DNA from: Dysosmobacter sp. Marseille-Q4140
GTDB taxonomy: Bacteria > Bacillota > Clostridia > Oscillospirales > Oscillospiraceae
DNA length: 64,000 nt
NCBI GenBank assembly: GCA_018228705.1
Contig: CP073694.1
Coordinates: 682,001 to 746,000 of the forward strand
Direction: 5' to 3'
Both the position numbers and the translations under genes were made by a program. Below the pieces are notes generated by a model that worked only from the letters and a program-made list of their open reading frames with translations, had not been told where the DNA came from and did not search any database. How positions within the stretch are numbered: position 1 is the first letter of the stretch; every line of letters starts with the position of its first letter. Below, piece by piece: positions 1 through 7,997 of the stretch.

Positions 1-475
1 GAGCCAGCTCCTCACCGTAAAGGGTGCACTTATGGGTGGTTTGGGAGATCTGGAGGCCCTGGAAATCATATTCCGCTGTTTCCCGGGCCGCTGCCTCACC
101 GGAGTTATAGCGGAGGTACCGCCGCAGTTGGGTCTTCACCCGGGCCACCAGCTCCAGGGGATTGAAGGGCTTTGTGATATAGTCGTCGGCCCCCAGAGTA
201 AGGCCCATGATCTTGTCCATGTCCTCCACCCGGGCAGTCAGCATCACGATGGGAAACAGATGCTCCTCCCGGATCTTCTGACATAGGGTGAAGCCATCCA
301 TGTCCGGCAGCATCACGTCCAGGATGGCCAGGTCCAGCCGGGTCCGCCGCACACAGGCCAGGGCGTCGGCGGCGGTATAGAATTTGTGGACGGTATAGCC
401 CTCGTTGCTGAGGCAGAGCTCTACCAGATCCGCGATGGCAGTCTCATCGTCCACCACCAGAACATCTACACTCAT
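1..475 (-). CDS. OmpR/VanR-type response regulator (3' end beyond window)
   Basis: Reading leftward from the ATG at 473-475, the protein begins MSVDVLVVDDETAIADL. The receiver domain is complete: paired acidic residues in VVDDE, the phospho-acceptor in AILDVMLPDMDG, the T of VMLTAR, and the K of ITKPFNP. It is followed by a linker and the start of a winged-helix DNA-binding domain (ELVARVKTQLRRY and on), which runs off position 1. It should be phosphorylated by a sensor kinase, probably encoded just outside the window. Target genes cannot be inferred. The start is supported by a gaaaggaactgct stretch upstream. Confidence 0.9.
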   Translation of the reverse strand, partial: MSVDVLVVDDETAIADLVELCLSNEGYTVHKFYTAADALACVRRTRLDLAILDVMLPDMDGFTLCQKIREEHLFPIVMLTARVEDMDKIMGLTLGADDYITKPFNPLELVARVKTQLRRYLRYNSGEAAARETAEYDFQGLQISQTTHKCTLYGEELA

Positions 476-861
476 AGCAGTTCCTTTCTCCCATAAAAAA
501 TGTGAGAAATATTATAACACGATATGCCTTAAAAGAGAAGCCACAGAAAAACGCCATGTACATCCCGATGTCTCACATCCCAAGGGACACATCCCGGCAA
601 AGTGTCTGCGGGGCCAAATTGAGCAGCATCCCCCCCCGCGCCGCTCCTCACCGGCGGGATACAGCTAAGAGGAGAACCGCGCGGCATACGGTTCCCCTCC
701 GGAAGCATCGGACTGAACAAGCTCACCAGTTTAGAAATTCAAAAGTCCCACAAAGATCCTGTTGATTACAATGCCCATTCTGCTTTCTATCCACTGCGGC
801 CCAAGTGCTTTCAGGCGTTTTTTAAAATCAGCGGATCAGAGGCTTGCTGAAACGCGCTTGT
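476..861. other. Non-coding gap with a degenerate attachment-like relic
   Basis: No convincing gene. An AT-rich promoter-like stretch (about 485-530) precedes the response regulator. From about 745 to 850 the sequence resembles, in diverged form, the element-side flank next to the tRNA-Thr fragment at 13861-13935. Both have a tgattac-type core, then a spacer, then aggcgtttttt and an atcagc motif. This looks like a worn integration boundary. Confidence 0.4.
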
Positions 862-1569
862 TTAAATCAGCTCGCGTTTTCTCTGGCCGCAGCATGTCAC
901 CACGCAGAGAATGATACTGACCGTCAAAAGTCCGGCAGCCACCGCCGTCTCCGTCCCTCTCGGCATCCAGGGACCGTTCTCCCAGACTCGCCGAAAGCAG
1001 AAGGGCCGATCCAGAAGTCAGCTGCCCAGCACCGCTCCCACCGCCGCAAACAGAGGCAGAGCCTTGAGCAGCATGGCGATATAGCTGCCGCTGCACACTG
1101 AGAGAGGAACACCGTGAGGCCGGCAGCCGCCAGGGACAGCGCCAGGATCAGTCCCGCCAGCACCACGAGATAGGTCCCGTAAGTCCAGTCGAACCAGGGT
1201 GAGCCCCAAGCCCAGATCCCGCCCAGGCCGCAATCGCGAAACCGCAGAGGCTTCTGCGCCAGGAAGGGAACAGTATAAACCACAAGATTGACGGCTGTCA
1301 GCACCAATGCGGAGCATAGGGCGGCCGCCATCTGGGTGGTCAGAACGGCCCGCCCCCGGCGGGAGGTCCACTGCCTGTGAAGGGGAGTGCAAGGCTTTGG
1401 CGGAGGGACAACATTTCCGGCACGCTGAGGAGGCCGCGGGCCTTGTGCGGCCTGTGTGGACGGAGGTTGACGAAGAAGTTTTTCGAGGGTATCTCCAGAG
1501 GGGAAACAGCATGGGAGATGGAACTAATGGCGGTTTTGAGGGGTAAATCCGGTGATTTTTGCCAGCCAA
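862..1569 (-). pseudogene. Frameshifted membrane permease (ABC-2-like) remnant
   Basis: Membrane-protein sequence is spread over several reading frames. One frame (about 1331-1090) gives several hydrophobic helices, including ALCSALVLTAVNLVVYTVPF and a LVVLAGLILALSLAAAGLTV segment. A second frame (about 1085-1018) continues with AMLLKALPLFAAVGAVLGS. A third frame ends in a final helix, AAGLLTVSIILCVVTCCGQ, and a basic tail with stop at 862-864. At least two frameshifts are needed to join them. The pattern of a short cytoplasmic part followed by paired helices fits an ABC-2-type permease subunit, but the family call is tentative. Inactivation is clear unless the sequence contains errors. Confidence 0.6.
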
Positions 1570-1585
1570 AAAAGTACTAGATAAA

Positions 1586-1614
1586 GGGAGGTGCTCGCAA
1601 AGCGATCACCTCCC
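1586..1614. terminator. Strong stem-loop, possible terminator
   Basis: GGGAGGTG..CACCTCCC arms extend with TCGC/GCGA around a short loop, giving a near-perfect hairpin of about 12-13 bp. No clear T tract follows on either strand. It lies downstream of the remnants at 1663-1975 on the minus strand. Confidence 0.35.
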
Positions 1615-1662
1615 AGTCACAATGGCCAGCGATGCAGGGGGATAACACCCCTCCGCCTTATT

Positions 1663-1975
1663 TGTCGGTCAGGAAAGCATCCATCGCTTCCGGCTGTTCC
1701 GCATCAGCGCTGAGACTATAAGAAAATATCCTAGGTCTATCTTGTCAGTCATACTTCAAAAGAAATGGTTAACCCATTTTTTAATATTAATAAAATATGG
1801 ACTGAGAGTATAATTTCTCAGCCCATATTCTATCTTTTCTAACTGTTTCAAAACTCCTTTTGGAATATACCCAAAATTATCAATGCCCAACTTAAGCGGT
1901 TTGAATGATGGTTTTTTCGAAAAAATCGTGTTTTATTCTCATTTAAGTGACAGCAAACCTCAGATCACGGCCTGT
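1663..1975 (-). pseudogene. Two 3'-terminal gene remnants
   Basis: Two open stretches without starts lie downstream of the epimerase. One, reading leftward to a stop near 1663, ends SADAEQPEAMDAFLTDK. The other, AT-rich, covers about 1975-1756 and encodes roughly 65 residues ending NYTLSPYFINIKKWVNHFF with stop at 1756-1758. Neither has a start codon or a family I recognise. Both look like C-terminal leftovers of genes lost by rearrangement. Confidence 0.3.
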
Positions 1976-2886
1976 CTTAAAATCTCGGTAGCTTTCTTCA
2001 ATGCGATCTCACTGCTCATAGTTTTGTCCTCAATTTCAACGCTAACTGCTCCATCATACCCCATGATCTGTGCCTCGGCAAAAAAGCGCTTCCACCAACC
2101 AAGGCCGTGTCCATAACCAACAGTGGCGTAATTCCAAGCTCTGGTAGCGCAATAGTCGATAGGCTTTGATTCCAGCAGTCCGTTGATACCTGCTACATAG
2201 GGCTCAATTCTCGCATCTTTGGCATGAATGTGATGAATGGCAGGCCCCAATGCCCGCAACATCATAATGGGATCTCCCCCCATCCAGAAACAATGGCTTG
2301 GATCTACGTTCATACCGATAAGAGGGTCAACCGCATTGCGAAGTTTCAGTAGTGTTTCCACATTGTAAACCATTTGATATGGATGATTCTCCAACGCGAT
2401 TTTTTGAATGCCACATTCCTTCGCCTGCCGGACTGTTTTCTCCCAATAGGCCAGAGTAACTTCCCACTGATAGTTCAGTATTTCCTGGGTTTCCTCCGGC
2501 CATGAGGCCACAACCCAGTTGCTGTACTCGTCCTTTGGGCCGCCCCCGGGTAGGCCGGACATCATAACAATTTTCTGAACTCCCAGCTTTTCTGCACAGC
2601 GAAATGTTTTCAAAACATTTTCCGCATGGCTTCTACCACGTTCGCCTGGCGCCAACTGATTGCCGGAGCAATTCAACGCACAGATGGTCAAATTGTGCCG
2701 TTTGAGGCTTTCCTTCAAATGTTCTCTGGCAACAGCACTGGAAATCAGCTCGTCCATATCTATGGGAGGATCTCCACACCAGTTACAGGTGGCAATCTCA
2801 ACCGCCGTGTACCGATGTTTGTTTGCTAGTCCAAAAACATACTCACTATCAGAACCAAATCCTTCTGTAAGCAACGATAAGTTCAT
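1960..2886 (-). CDS. Sugar phosphate isomerase/epimerase (xylose isomerase-like TIM barrel)
   Basis: The 308-residue protein has the AP-endonuclease-2/xylose-isomerase-like barrel pattern. Features are an N-terminal MNLSLLTEGFG strand, a central KIALENHPYQ segment (metal-binding Glu and His), NVDPSHCFW with Asp and His, IHHIHAKDAR, and a late VSVEIED strand carrying another metal-ligand Glu. Such enzymes interconvert keto-sugars or handle inositol-type intermediates using a divalent metal; the substrate is unknown. It starts only 13 bp after the stop of an ABC sugar-permease tail, so it was the distal gene of a sugar-uptake operon. The rest of that operon is missing here. Confidence 0.8.
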   Translation of the reverse strand: MNLSLLTEGFGSDSEYVFGLANKHRYTAVEIATCNWCGDPPIDMDELISSAVAREHLKESLKRHNLTICALNCSGNQLAPGERGRSHAENVLKTFRCAEKLGVQKIVMMSGLPGGGPKDEYSNWVVASWPEETQEILNYQWEVTLAYWEKTVRQAKECGIQKIALENHPYQMVYNVETLLKLRNAVDPLIGMNVDPSHCFWMGGDPIMMLRALGPAIHHIHAKDARIEPYVAGINGLLESKPIDYCATRAWNYATVGYGHGLGWWKRFFAEAQIMGYDGAVSVEIEDKTMSSEIALKKATEILRQAVI

Positions 2887-2899
2887 ATTTTTCTCCCCA

Positions 2900-3025
2900 T
2901 TACGACTTTTTGCTATTCTTTCTGGTATCCAAAATAACAGAGATCACAATCACGGCTCCCTTTACTACGTTTTGCCAGTATGGAGAAATCCCAAGCATGT
3001 TCATGCCGTTGGCGATAATACCGTA
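2900..3025 (-). pseudogene. C-terminal fragment of RbsC-type sugar ABC permease
   Basis: The minus-strand frame YGIIANGMNMLGISPYWQNV, followed by VKGAVIVISVILDTRK and a stop at 2900-2902, is the last approximately 41 codons of a ribose/xylose-type ABC permease. That family ends in a conserved NGLN-LLG-xSPFWQ-xVKG helix. Upstream of about 3025 the sequence switches abruptly to virD4 coding sequence in a different frame. The permease is therefore cut at a recombination junction and cannot function. It precedes the epimerase directly. Confidence 0.7.
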
Positions 3026-3318
3026 CAACAAATCCCTTGCGCTCCAGGAGAGCCCCTACCTCGCATAATATCGTCCCCTTCGGATCGGTGACCACATACG
3101 AAGAATGGCACTGGAGGAGCGAAGGCTTGACAAAGAACCTTGTCTTTCCGCTGCCGGAACCGCCGATGACCAAAATATTCTTGTTCCTGGCGTACTTGGG
3201 CTCCTTGGGGCGGCTCGACATGGTGATCCGCTCCGTCTGGGTCATGGGGATGTTGTTGAAAAAATCCTTGTCCATGTAAGGGGCGATGTCGGCCTGGGTG
3301 CCCCATGAAGCGTTTTGT
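3026..3318 (-). pseudogene. virD4: Internal fragment of VirD4-like coupling protein (downstream part)
   Basis: Codes for ASWGTQADIAPYMDKDFF, the segment before the ATPase, then a Walker A motif (VIGGSGSGKTRF) and the TDPKGT strand, and stops being VirD4-like after LLERKGF. It lacks both ends. The N-terminal part lies at 11618-11923, separated by a transposon. The C-terminal ATPase, about 400 residues, is replaced by the sugar-permease tail. VirD4/TraG proteins couple the relaxosome to the type IV secretion channel. This copy is dead. Confidence 0.85.
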
Positions 3319-3348
3319 CAAGTGCTTTTTTGAGTTATTGACGCAAAT

Positions 3349-3402
3349 TCTTGTGAAAGTGCGAAAGTGCAAAGTGCAAAGGGTCTGCGTTTTGCACTTT
3401 CA
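3349..3402. repeat. Clustered AAAGTGC repeats near transposon end
   Basis: Three to four copies of gAAAGTGC/cAAAGTGC in direct tandem are followed by an inverted GCACTTT, within about 50 bp just downstream of the primase-helicase stop. They could act as a terminator hairpin, as iterons, or as recombinase-related end repeats. The sequence alone does not decide. Confidence 0.5.
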
Positions 3403-5301
3403 GCTTGCGGGTTCGGGTGGCTGCTTCTTCTTGATGAAGTTATACCATTGACCGCCGACACGCCTTGCGCCTAAAATACCGCCCATGTTGCGCTTGGCGT
3501 TCTGTACCGTCCTCTCGGATATTCCGGCTTCGGCTGCGGCCTTTACAATGTCCTCGCTGGCAAGTTCTTTCCCGTCTGCAAGCAGGTCAAGTATCAGCTT
3601 CTCGGCTTGCTCGGTCTTGGTGGCGGTGTTCCCGCCCGCGCCGGATAGCAGCTCGTCGGCGGTTATGTCATATTCGCCTATCCATGAAAAGCCTGTTTCC
3701 GGGTCAAGGCAAAAGGCAACGGGCTTGCCCTCCGGCGCAAGGGAAGATTTGTCATGGACGATAACGCGCACATTCGGCTCCCGCTTCACGCGCCCGATCA
3801 GCAGGACGCTCCTTGCTGCGGCGCGGAAGTCAATAGAACCTAAGCCCCGGTATGCGCTCTGTCCTCCGGCGGCTTTGTTCAAGTGTCCGATAAGGATAAC
3901 GGCGCACCCGGTACGCTCGGCAACATCGGCAAGGCGGCGGAACATGGGGCGCACTTCGTTTGCCCTGTTCATGTCGGTCTTTTCGCCCATGTACGCCTGT
4001 ATGGGGTCAAGGATAATCAACCGCGCCCCGTTCTGCGTGATTGCCTTTTCTATGCGCTCGTCGGAGAGGGTAAGCTCCCGTTTGGCTTCATCAATCACAA
4101 GCACGCGGTCAAGGTCGGCTTCGGCTTCTATCAAGCGGGGCTTGACGGTATCGCCCAGCCCGTCCTCGGCGGTCTGGTAAATCACTTGGAATGGCGGCAA
4201 GGGCTTCATTCCCGGCAGCGTTCCCCCGGTGGTGCAGGCGGCGGCAAGGCGTAGGGCAAAGGTGGTCTTGCCCTCGCCGGGGTTGCCTTGCACAATGGTT
4301 ACTTTCCCAAAAGGGATATACGGCTCCCATAGCCATTCAACGGTCTGTGTGTCAACCTCGCTCATGCGGATAATCTCGACGGTTTCTTCCTGCGGCGGTT
4401 CTTTCAATCCGTAAACCGCTTCCCGGATATACTTCCCGTCTGTGATTTCTGCCCGGTGCTGCAATACCTCGTTCCAGTCCTTGTAAAGCGGCACAAGGCG
4501 GTGGACGGTCAAGCCCTCCGGCACAAGCTCCGCAAGGCGGCTGCAAGCGTCGTTTCCGGCTTGGTCGCTGTCAAGGCAGAGGTAAACGGTCTTGATGTTC
4601 GGGCGGTCAGAGAGGAAACGCAACAGGGCTTTTTCTCCCACGCCGCCCAATGACAAATAGCTCTGCTTCTGCCACGCCTTTTTGAACAGGCAGAGGAAAG
4701 AGAGCAGGTCAACGGGGGCTTCAAAGACAAAAAGCCTGTCACCCTCGCCTCGGTAGCAGAAATTAAAGGCTTTGTCGCTGCCTTTCACATCAAACCGGAA
4801 GTTTCCCGCCGTTCCCTTGCTGTGGGCGTAGCGCGGTATTCCGTCCTCGTCCCGCCCCACAAATACGGCGTTGTGGTGGGCTGCGTCCTCGTAAATATCG
4901 CCGCGGGCAAAGAAAAAGCCCGTCACATCATCATCAATGCGGCGGGCTGCTGTGAGGTAGTTCCTCGCTATTCTGTTGTCGTTGTTTGGGGGCGGTAGCC
5001 GGAAGTCGGAAAGGGACGCGTGGCAAGGTCTGTCCGGCGGCGGTGCGGCTCCCTTTTCTCCTGTGAGAAGTTCCACGGCTTCGGTGAAGCTCTTGCCGAA
5101 AAACTCCATGACAAAATCAACGGGGCCGCCGCCCTTGCTCTGGCTGTGCCTGTACCATTTGTTTCCCCGGACGGTCAAGCTGTCGTGCCGTTTCCAGCGG
5201 TATTCATTCCCGGCGCGGGTAAGCTGCTCGCCCTGTGATTGCAGGAAAGAAACAAGGTCGGCTTGGTTCGCCCGGTTTATCTGTTCTTGGGTGTAATACA
5301 T
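3400..5301 (-). CDS. Mobile-element primase/helicase (CHC2-like, TOPRIM, RecA-like ATPase)
   Basis: I place the start at the ATG at 5299-5301 (MYYTQEQINRANQ) because a gcgaggt ribosome site lies 7 nt upstream; in-frame ATGs further upstream lack one. The protein is 633 residues. The N-terminal approximately 90 residues resemble the DUF3991/CHC2-type primase zinc-finger region (YRWKRHDSL, GGGPVDFVMEF). A TOPRIM-like part follows (LFVFEAPVDLLSFL, VYLCLDSDQAGNDA). The C-terminal half is a RecA-type helicase with Walker A GNPGEGKTTFA and Walker B RLIILDPIQ. It probably primes and unwinds element DNA during establishment after transfer. A family member with both modules is expected in this type of transposon. 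Confidence 0.85.
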   Translation of the reverse strand: MYYTQEQINRANQADLVSFLQSQGEQLTRAGNEYRWKRHDSLTVRGNKWYRHSQSKGGGPVDFVMEFFGKSFTEAVELLTGEKGAAPPPDRPCHASLSDFRLPPPNNDNRIARNYLTAARRIDDDVTGFFFARGDIYEDAAHHNAVFVGRDEDGIPRYAHSKGTAGNFRFDVKGSDKAFNFCYRGEGDRLFVFEAPVDLLSFLCLFKKAWQKQSYLSLGGVGEKALLRFLSDRPNIKTVYLCLDSDQAGNDACSRLAELVPEGLTVHRLVPLYKDWNEVLQHRAEITDGKYIREAVYGLKEPPQEETVEIIRMSEVDTQTVEWLWEPYIPFGKVTIVQGNPGEGKTTFALRLAAACTTGGTLPGMKPLPPFQVIYQTAEDGLGDTVKPRLIEAEADLDRVLVIDEAKRELTLSDERIEKAITQNGARLIILDPIQAYMGEKTDMNRANEVRPMFRRLADVAERTGCAVILIGHLNKAAGGQSAYRGLGSIDFRAAARSVLLIGRVKREPNVRVIVHDKSSLAPEGKPVAFCLDPETGFSWIGEYDITADELLSGAGGNTATKTEQAEKLILDLLADGKELASEDIVKAAAEAGISERTVQNAKRNMGGILGARRVGGQWYNFIKKKQPPEPAS

Positions 5302-5383
5302 GGTTGATACCTCGCTTTCTTCGGTTGAATTGTTCATAGTTTCTAAGTATAATAAAAACAACAAATTGGAAGTTATCATAAAG

Positions 5384-5752
5384 ATGGTGCGATATATGAT
5401 TTTTAAGGGATTTCCATACTATTTGGGGGCAATTGCGACAACAAAATGTATAAGAGCGATTTTATTTGTGTTTGTGCCTGGCAAAAACGGAGATAGGGTT
5501 ACCCTGGATTCTTGTACTGGATGGGTTAGGCACATGGGAAGATTTTACGAGAGCAGGACATATTCATTTTTGTTAGATACACAATTGTCGAAAGGGAATA
5601 TAGAGGTCCTTTTGCTGGATAAGAAGAAGCACCCCATATTAAAACTCAATGAACACTCTCCATCCGGTACAATAGCCTTAGATGGAAAGAGCAGATATTA
5701 TCTGCGTTGGGAATTTAGGAGTGCCTCTGGTAAATGTAAGCTACAATGGTAA
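5384..5752 (+). CDS. Small orphan protein, beta-rich, unknown function
   Basis: This is the only plus-strand gene candidate in the transposon. From the ATG at 5384 it encodes 122 residues. The C-terminal approximately 70 residues look like a real beta-sandwich (YSFLLDTQLSKGNIEVLLLD, SGTIALDGKSRYYLRWEF, ending CKLQW). The N-terminal part is less protein-like, and a better start may lie downstream. Composition is more AT-rich than its neighbours. A stem-loop with T tract follows at 5783-5817, supporting transcription in this direction. Function unknown; it may be a leftover of another insertion. Confidence 0.4.
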   Translation: MVRYMIFKGFPYYLGAIATTKCIRAILFVFVPGKNGDRVTLDSCTGWVRHMGRFYESRTYSFLLDTQLSKGNIEVLLLDKKKHPILKLNEHSPSGTIALDGKSRYYLRWEFRSASGKCKLQW

Positions 5753-5782
5753 AAGCAAATCCCGGTTTATCGGAAAGCATTT

Positions 5783-5817
5783 AGGACGGACAAGCTGGAC
5801 AGCTTGCCCGTCCTTTT
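5783..5817 (+). terminator. Rho-independent terminator
   Basis: aggacgg(g)CAAGCTG..CAGCTTG(c)ccgtcc arms form a long hairpin followed by TTTTCC. It ends the plus-strand orphan gene and lies just past the end of the relaxase gene on the other strand. Confidence 0.7.
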
Positions 5818-5819
5818 CC

Positions 5820-7319
5820 TTATCGCTCCTGTTCATGCCGCTTGGCGCGGGTCTGCTCCGGCTGGTCGGCTTTCAGCGCAATATCAACGCACTTGCGGAT
5901 ATTGTGCAGTTCGGCAACCTCGGCGCGGGTTTCTTTCAGCTTGGTATATTCCGCTGTTCTCTGCCCGCTGAGAGTGGCGTACTCTTTTTCCCATTCAGAG
6001 ATAGGCAAGGTCTTTGTCCCTTTCGGCAGATTTGCATGGAGATAGCGGCTCGCTGCGTTCCATAGGGTCAACTCGGCGCGGTGGGCTTCCTCGTACTTGT
6101 CGCGCTTGCTCGTCCAGCCATTTTTCAGCTTTTTCAGCTCGTCGTGAATGGGCTTGTACTCGGTGTAGTTCTTCCCGTATTCAATCAGCTTTTGTAATTC
6201 TTTCATGCGCTTCTCGGCGGTTTTCATGCCCGCCCGGATAGCGTCGGCTTGGTCGCTGACAGAGGAAAGGGTAGCGTCCAGCTCCGCAAGGGTGGAAATG
6301 CCATGCTCGGAAAGATAGCCTACTGCCTTTGCAACGGTTTTCAGTTCATCGGCGGCGTGCTGCCTTTGCCAACTTTGCGAATACTTCCGGCTCTTTTCTC
6401 TCTGAACGCTTAAATACTTCATCAGCAGATTTGCAAGGCCGGGGGATTGCGGGGGCTGCTCCGGGGCGTTTTCCCGCGCCTTGAACAGTTCGCCAATCCA
6501 TTCTTTGAGCTTTCCAATCTGCGCCCGGATTTCCCGGATAAGGCGGTTTGCCTTTTGGATATTCCGGTTCAGCTCGCCTTTCTCGGTGGCTATGCCTTTC
6601 TTCTCCATTTGACAAGCCGCTACGCCCATGTGGACGGTAGGCAGCTCGTCAATGCCGCGCTCGGCGTTACTGCGGTGGTCGATACGCTCCGGGCGTCCGG
6701 CGCGTTCAAGGTAGGCATTTGAAATATCCGCCCATGCCTTGCGCCATAAAAGCGCGTTGCCCTTGTCGTTCCAGCCTGTGAGGTCAACTTTGTGTGTCTT
6801 GTATCTGCCGCTTGGTAAGCGTATGCGCTCGCCGTTCTCGTCAATGTCATATTCCTTTTTGGACTTCGCCGCCCATGCGCCGCGCTCGTCAAGGGGGCGC
6901 ATAGTAAGCATGATATGACAATGGGGGTTGCCGCTGTCGGTGTCGTGAATGGCAAAATCAACGCACATTCCTCTGGAAACAAATTGAGAGGAACAGTATT
7001 CCCGGACAAGCCGGATCTGTTCCTCTCTGGATAATTCTATGGGGAGTGCTGCGTCAATCTCTCTGGCAAGCTGGGCGTTCCCGGTTTTCTCGTAAAGCTC
7101 CACACTGTTCCATAGGGTAGCGCGGTCAGAGAAAGAGGGCGGGGCATGGGGCGGCAATAGGATTTCCGTATGGACAACACCGCCTTTGCGGGTGTAGTCG
7201 TGGGTCATTCCGTCCCACTCATTTGTCAACTTTTCGCCGCTTCGGTAGGCGGCTGCGGCAACGGCTGATTTGCCCTTGCCCCGGCTGACAATGCTGATAT
7301 TACAATGGTAGATGGCTAT
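5820..7319 (-). CDS. MobA/MobL relaxase with apparent ATA start
   Basis: The protein (about 499 residues) opens with the family signature AIYHCNISIVSRGKGKSAVA and AAYRSGEKL. It carries the metal-binding three-histidine motif HDTDSGNPHCHIM at residues 125-137, followed by a long coiled-coil C-terminal half. MobA/MobL relaxases nick oriT and stay attached to the transferred 5' end. The ribosome site GGAGGTGAT sits exactly where a start codon is expected, but the codon at 7317-7319 is ATA, not ATG. Translation may start from ATA inefficiently, from the GTG four codons upstream inside the ribosome site, or far upstream. The oriT core lies about 200 bp upstream of the gene. Confidence 0.85.
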   Translation of the reverse strand: MAIYHCNISIVSRGKGKSAVAAAAYRSGEKLTNEWDGMTHDYTRKGGVVHTEILLPPHAPPSFSDRATLWNSVELYEKTGNAQLAREIDAALPIELSREEQIRLVREYCSSQFVSRGMCVDFAIHDTDSGNPHCHIMLTMRPLDERGAWAAKSKKEYDIDENGERIRLPSGRYKTHKVDLTGWNDKGNALLWRKAWADISNAYLERAGRPERIDHRSNAERGIDELPTVHMGVAACQMEKKGIATEKGELNRNIQKANRLIREIRAQIGKLKEWIGELFKARENAPEQPPQSPGLANLLMKYLSVQREKSRKYSQSWQRQHAADELKTVAKAVGYLSEHGISTLAELDATLSSVSDQADAIRAGMKTAEKRMKELQKLIEYGKNYTEYKPIHDELKKLKNGWTSKRDKYEEAHRAELTLWNAASRYLHANLPKGTKTLPISEWEKEYATLSGQRTAEYTKLKETRAEVAELHNIRKCVDIALKADQPEQTRAKRHEQER

Positions 7320-7523
7320 GGGTATCACCTCCCGGATAGGATAATAAAACCCGCAAAAATGGTACAGACGCCAACGGCGGGTGTACTGTTTTTGTGGGTG
7401 TGCAGGGATAGCCGCGTAAGCGGCGCAAGGGGTGCAGCCCCTTGTTGCGGCAAAGCCGCCAATGTCGGTCAGAGAGGGAAGCAAGCGGCTTTCTCTCTGT
7501 GCCGACAAGCCCTCGGCAGAGCG

Positions 7524-7556
7524 CACGCACCCGTAAGGGTGTATAAGTGCGCCCTT
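7524..7556 (+). other. oriT core, RSF1010-like nick region
   Basis: A small hairpin CACCC-GTAA-GGGTG (7528-7541) is followed directly by TAAGTGCGCCCT (7544-7555). In RSF1010/R1162, oriT has the same layout: an inverted repeat, then TAAGTGCG/CCCT with the nick between G and C. The relaxase here belongs to the MobA/MobL group that uses this type of site, and the site is immediately upstream of it. The nick is predicted between 7551 and 7552. Confidence 0.75.
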
Positions 7557-7569
7557 TGTGCCAAAGGGA

Positions 7570-7866
7570 TTATTCGCTTTTCCCGCCCTTGGTGCGTTTT
7601 TTCAGATAAGCCCGCGCTTCCTCGCTCGTCAAGGCAAGCCGGAGAAAGGCGGCGGCTTCCTCGTCGGTCATGGTCTTGGCTTCCGGCACAATGCTCTCAA
7701 AGACCGCACCCCGGACGATCAGCCGATGGCTGCGCGTCCTGCGTTCCTCTTGGGATAACTTTTGCCGCAACACCTTTTCCCGGTTTTCAAGCTGCCGGAT
7801 TTTCTTCTTCCCGTCCTCAATCTCGGCTTGCAATTCCTCGCGGTTTTTTTCTCTCGGTTTCGTCAT
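7570..7866 (-). CDS. DUF3847 family mobilization accessory protein
   Basis: 98 residues, highly charged and helical at the N-terminus (REELQAEIEDGKKKIRQLEN), then RSHRLIVRGAVFESIVPEAK and an MTDEEAAAFLRLAL segment typical of DUF3847. Genes of this family sit next to MobA/MobL relaxases in Firmicute mobilizable elements, with oriT between. A role as relaxosome accessory protein is inferred from position only. The ribosome site aaaggag lies before the ATG at 7864-7866. Confidence 0.75.
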   Translation of the reverse strand: MTKPREKNREELQAEIEDGKKKIRQLENREKVLRQKLSQEERRTRSHRLIVRGAVFESIVPEAKTMTDEEAAAFLRLALTSEEARAYLKKRTKGGKSE

Positions 7867-7898
7867 GGGTGGTCACTCCTTTCTACCTGTCGGCATAG

Positions 7899-7932
7899 AA
7901 AAAGGACAGTCGATTTCCTCGGCTGTCCTTTT
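7899..7932 (-). terminator. Rho-independent terminator after the methyltransferase
   Basis: aaaaGGACAG..CTGTCCtttt forms a hairpin with a T tract on the minus strand. It lies between the methyltransferase stop at 7998 and DUF3847, so the methyltransferase is a separate transcription unit. Confidence 0.75.
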
Positions 7933-7997
7933 GATTAGGGTGTTTGGTTTACTCCGTTCTGCTCAATAAATGGGAATATTAAATATCAATACGCCCT

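Noticed and set aside
5783..5817. CRISPR-like or other repeat arrays across the window
   Set aside because: Repeats found are hairpins, att duplications or coding repeats; no regularly spaced repeat-spacer array is present.
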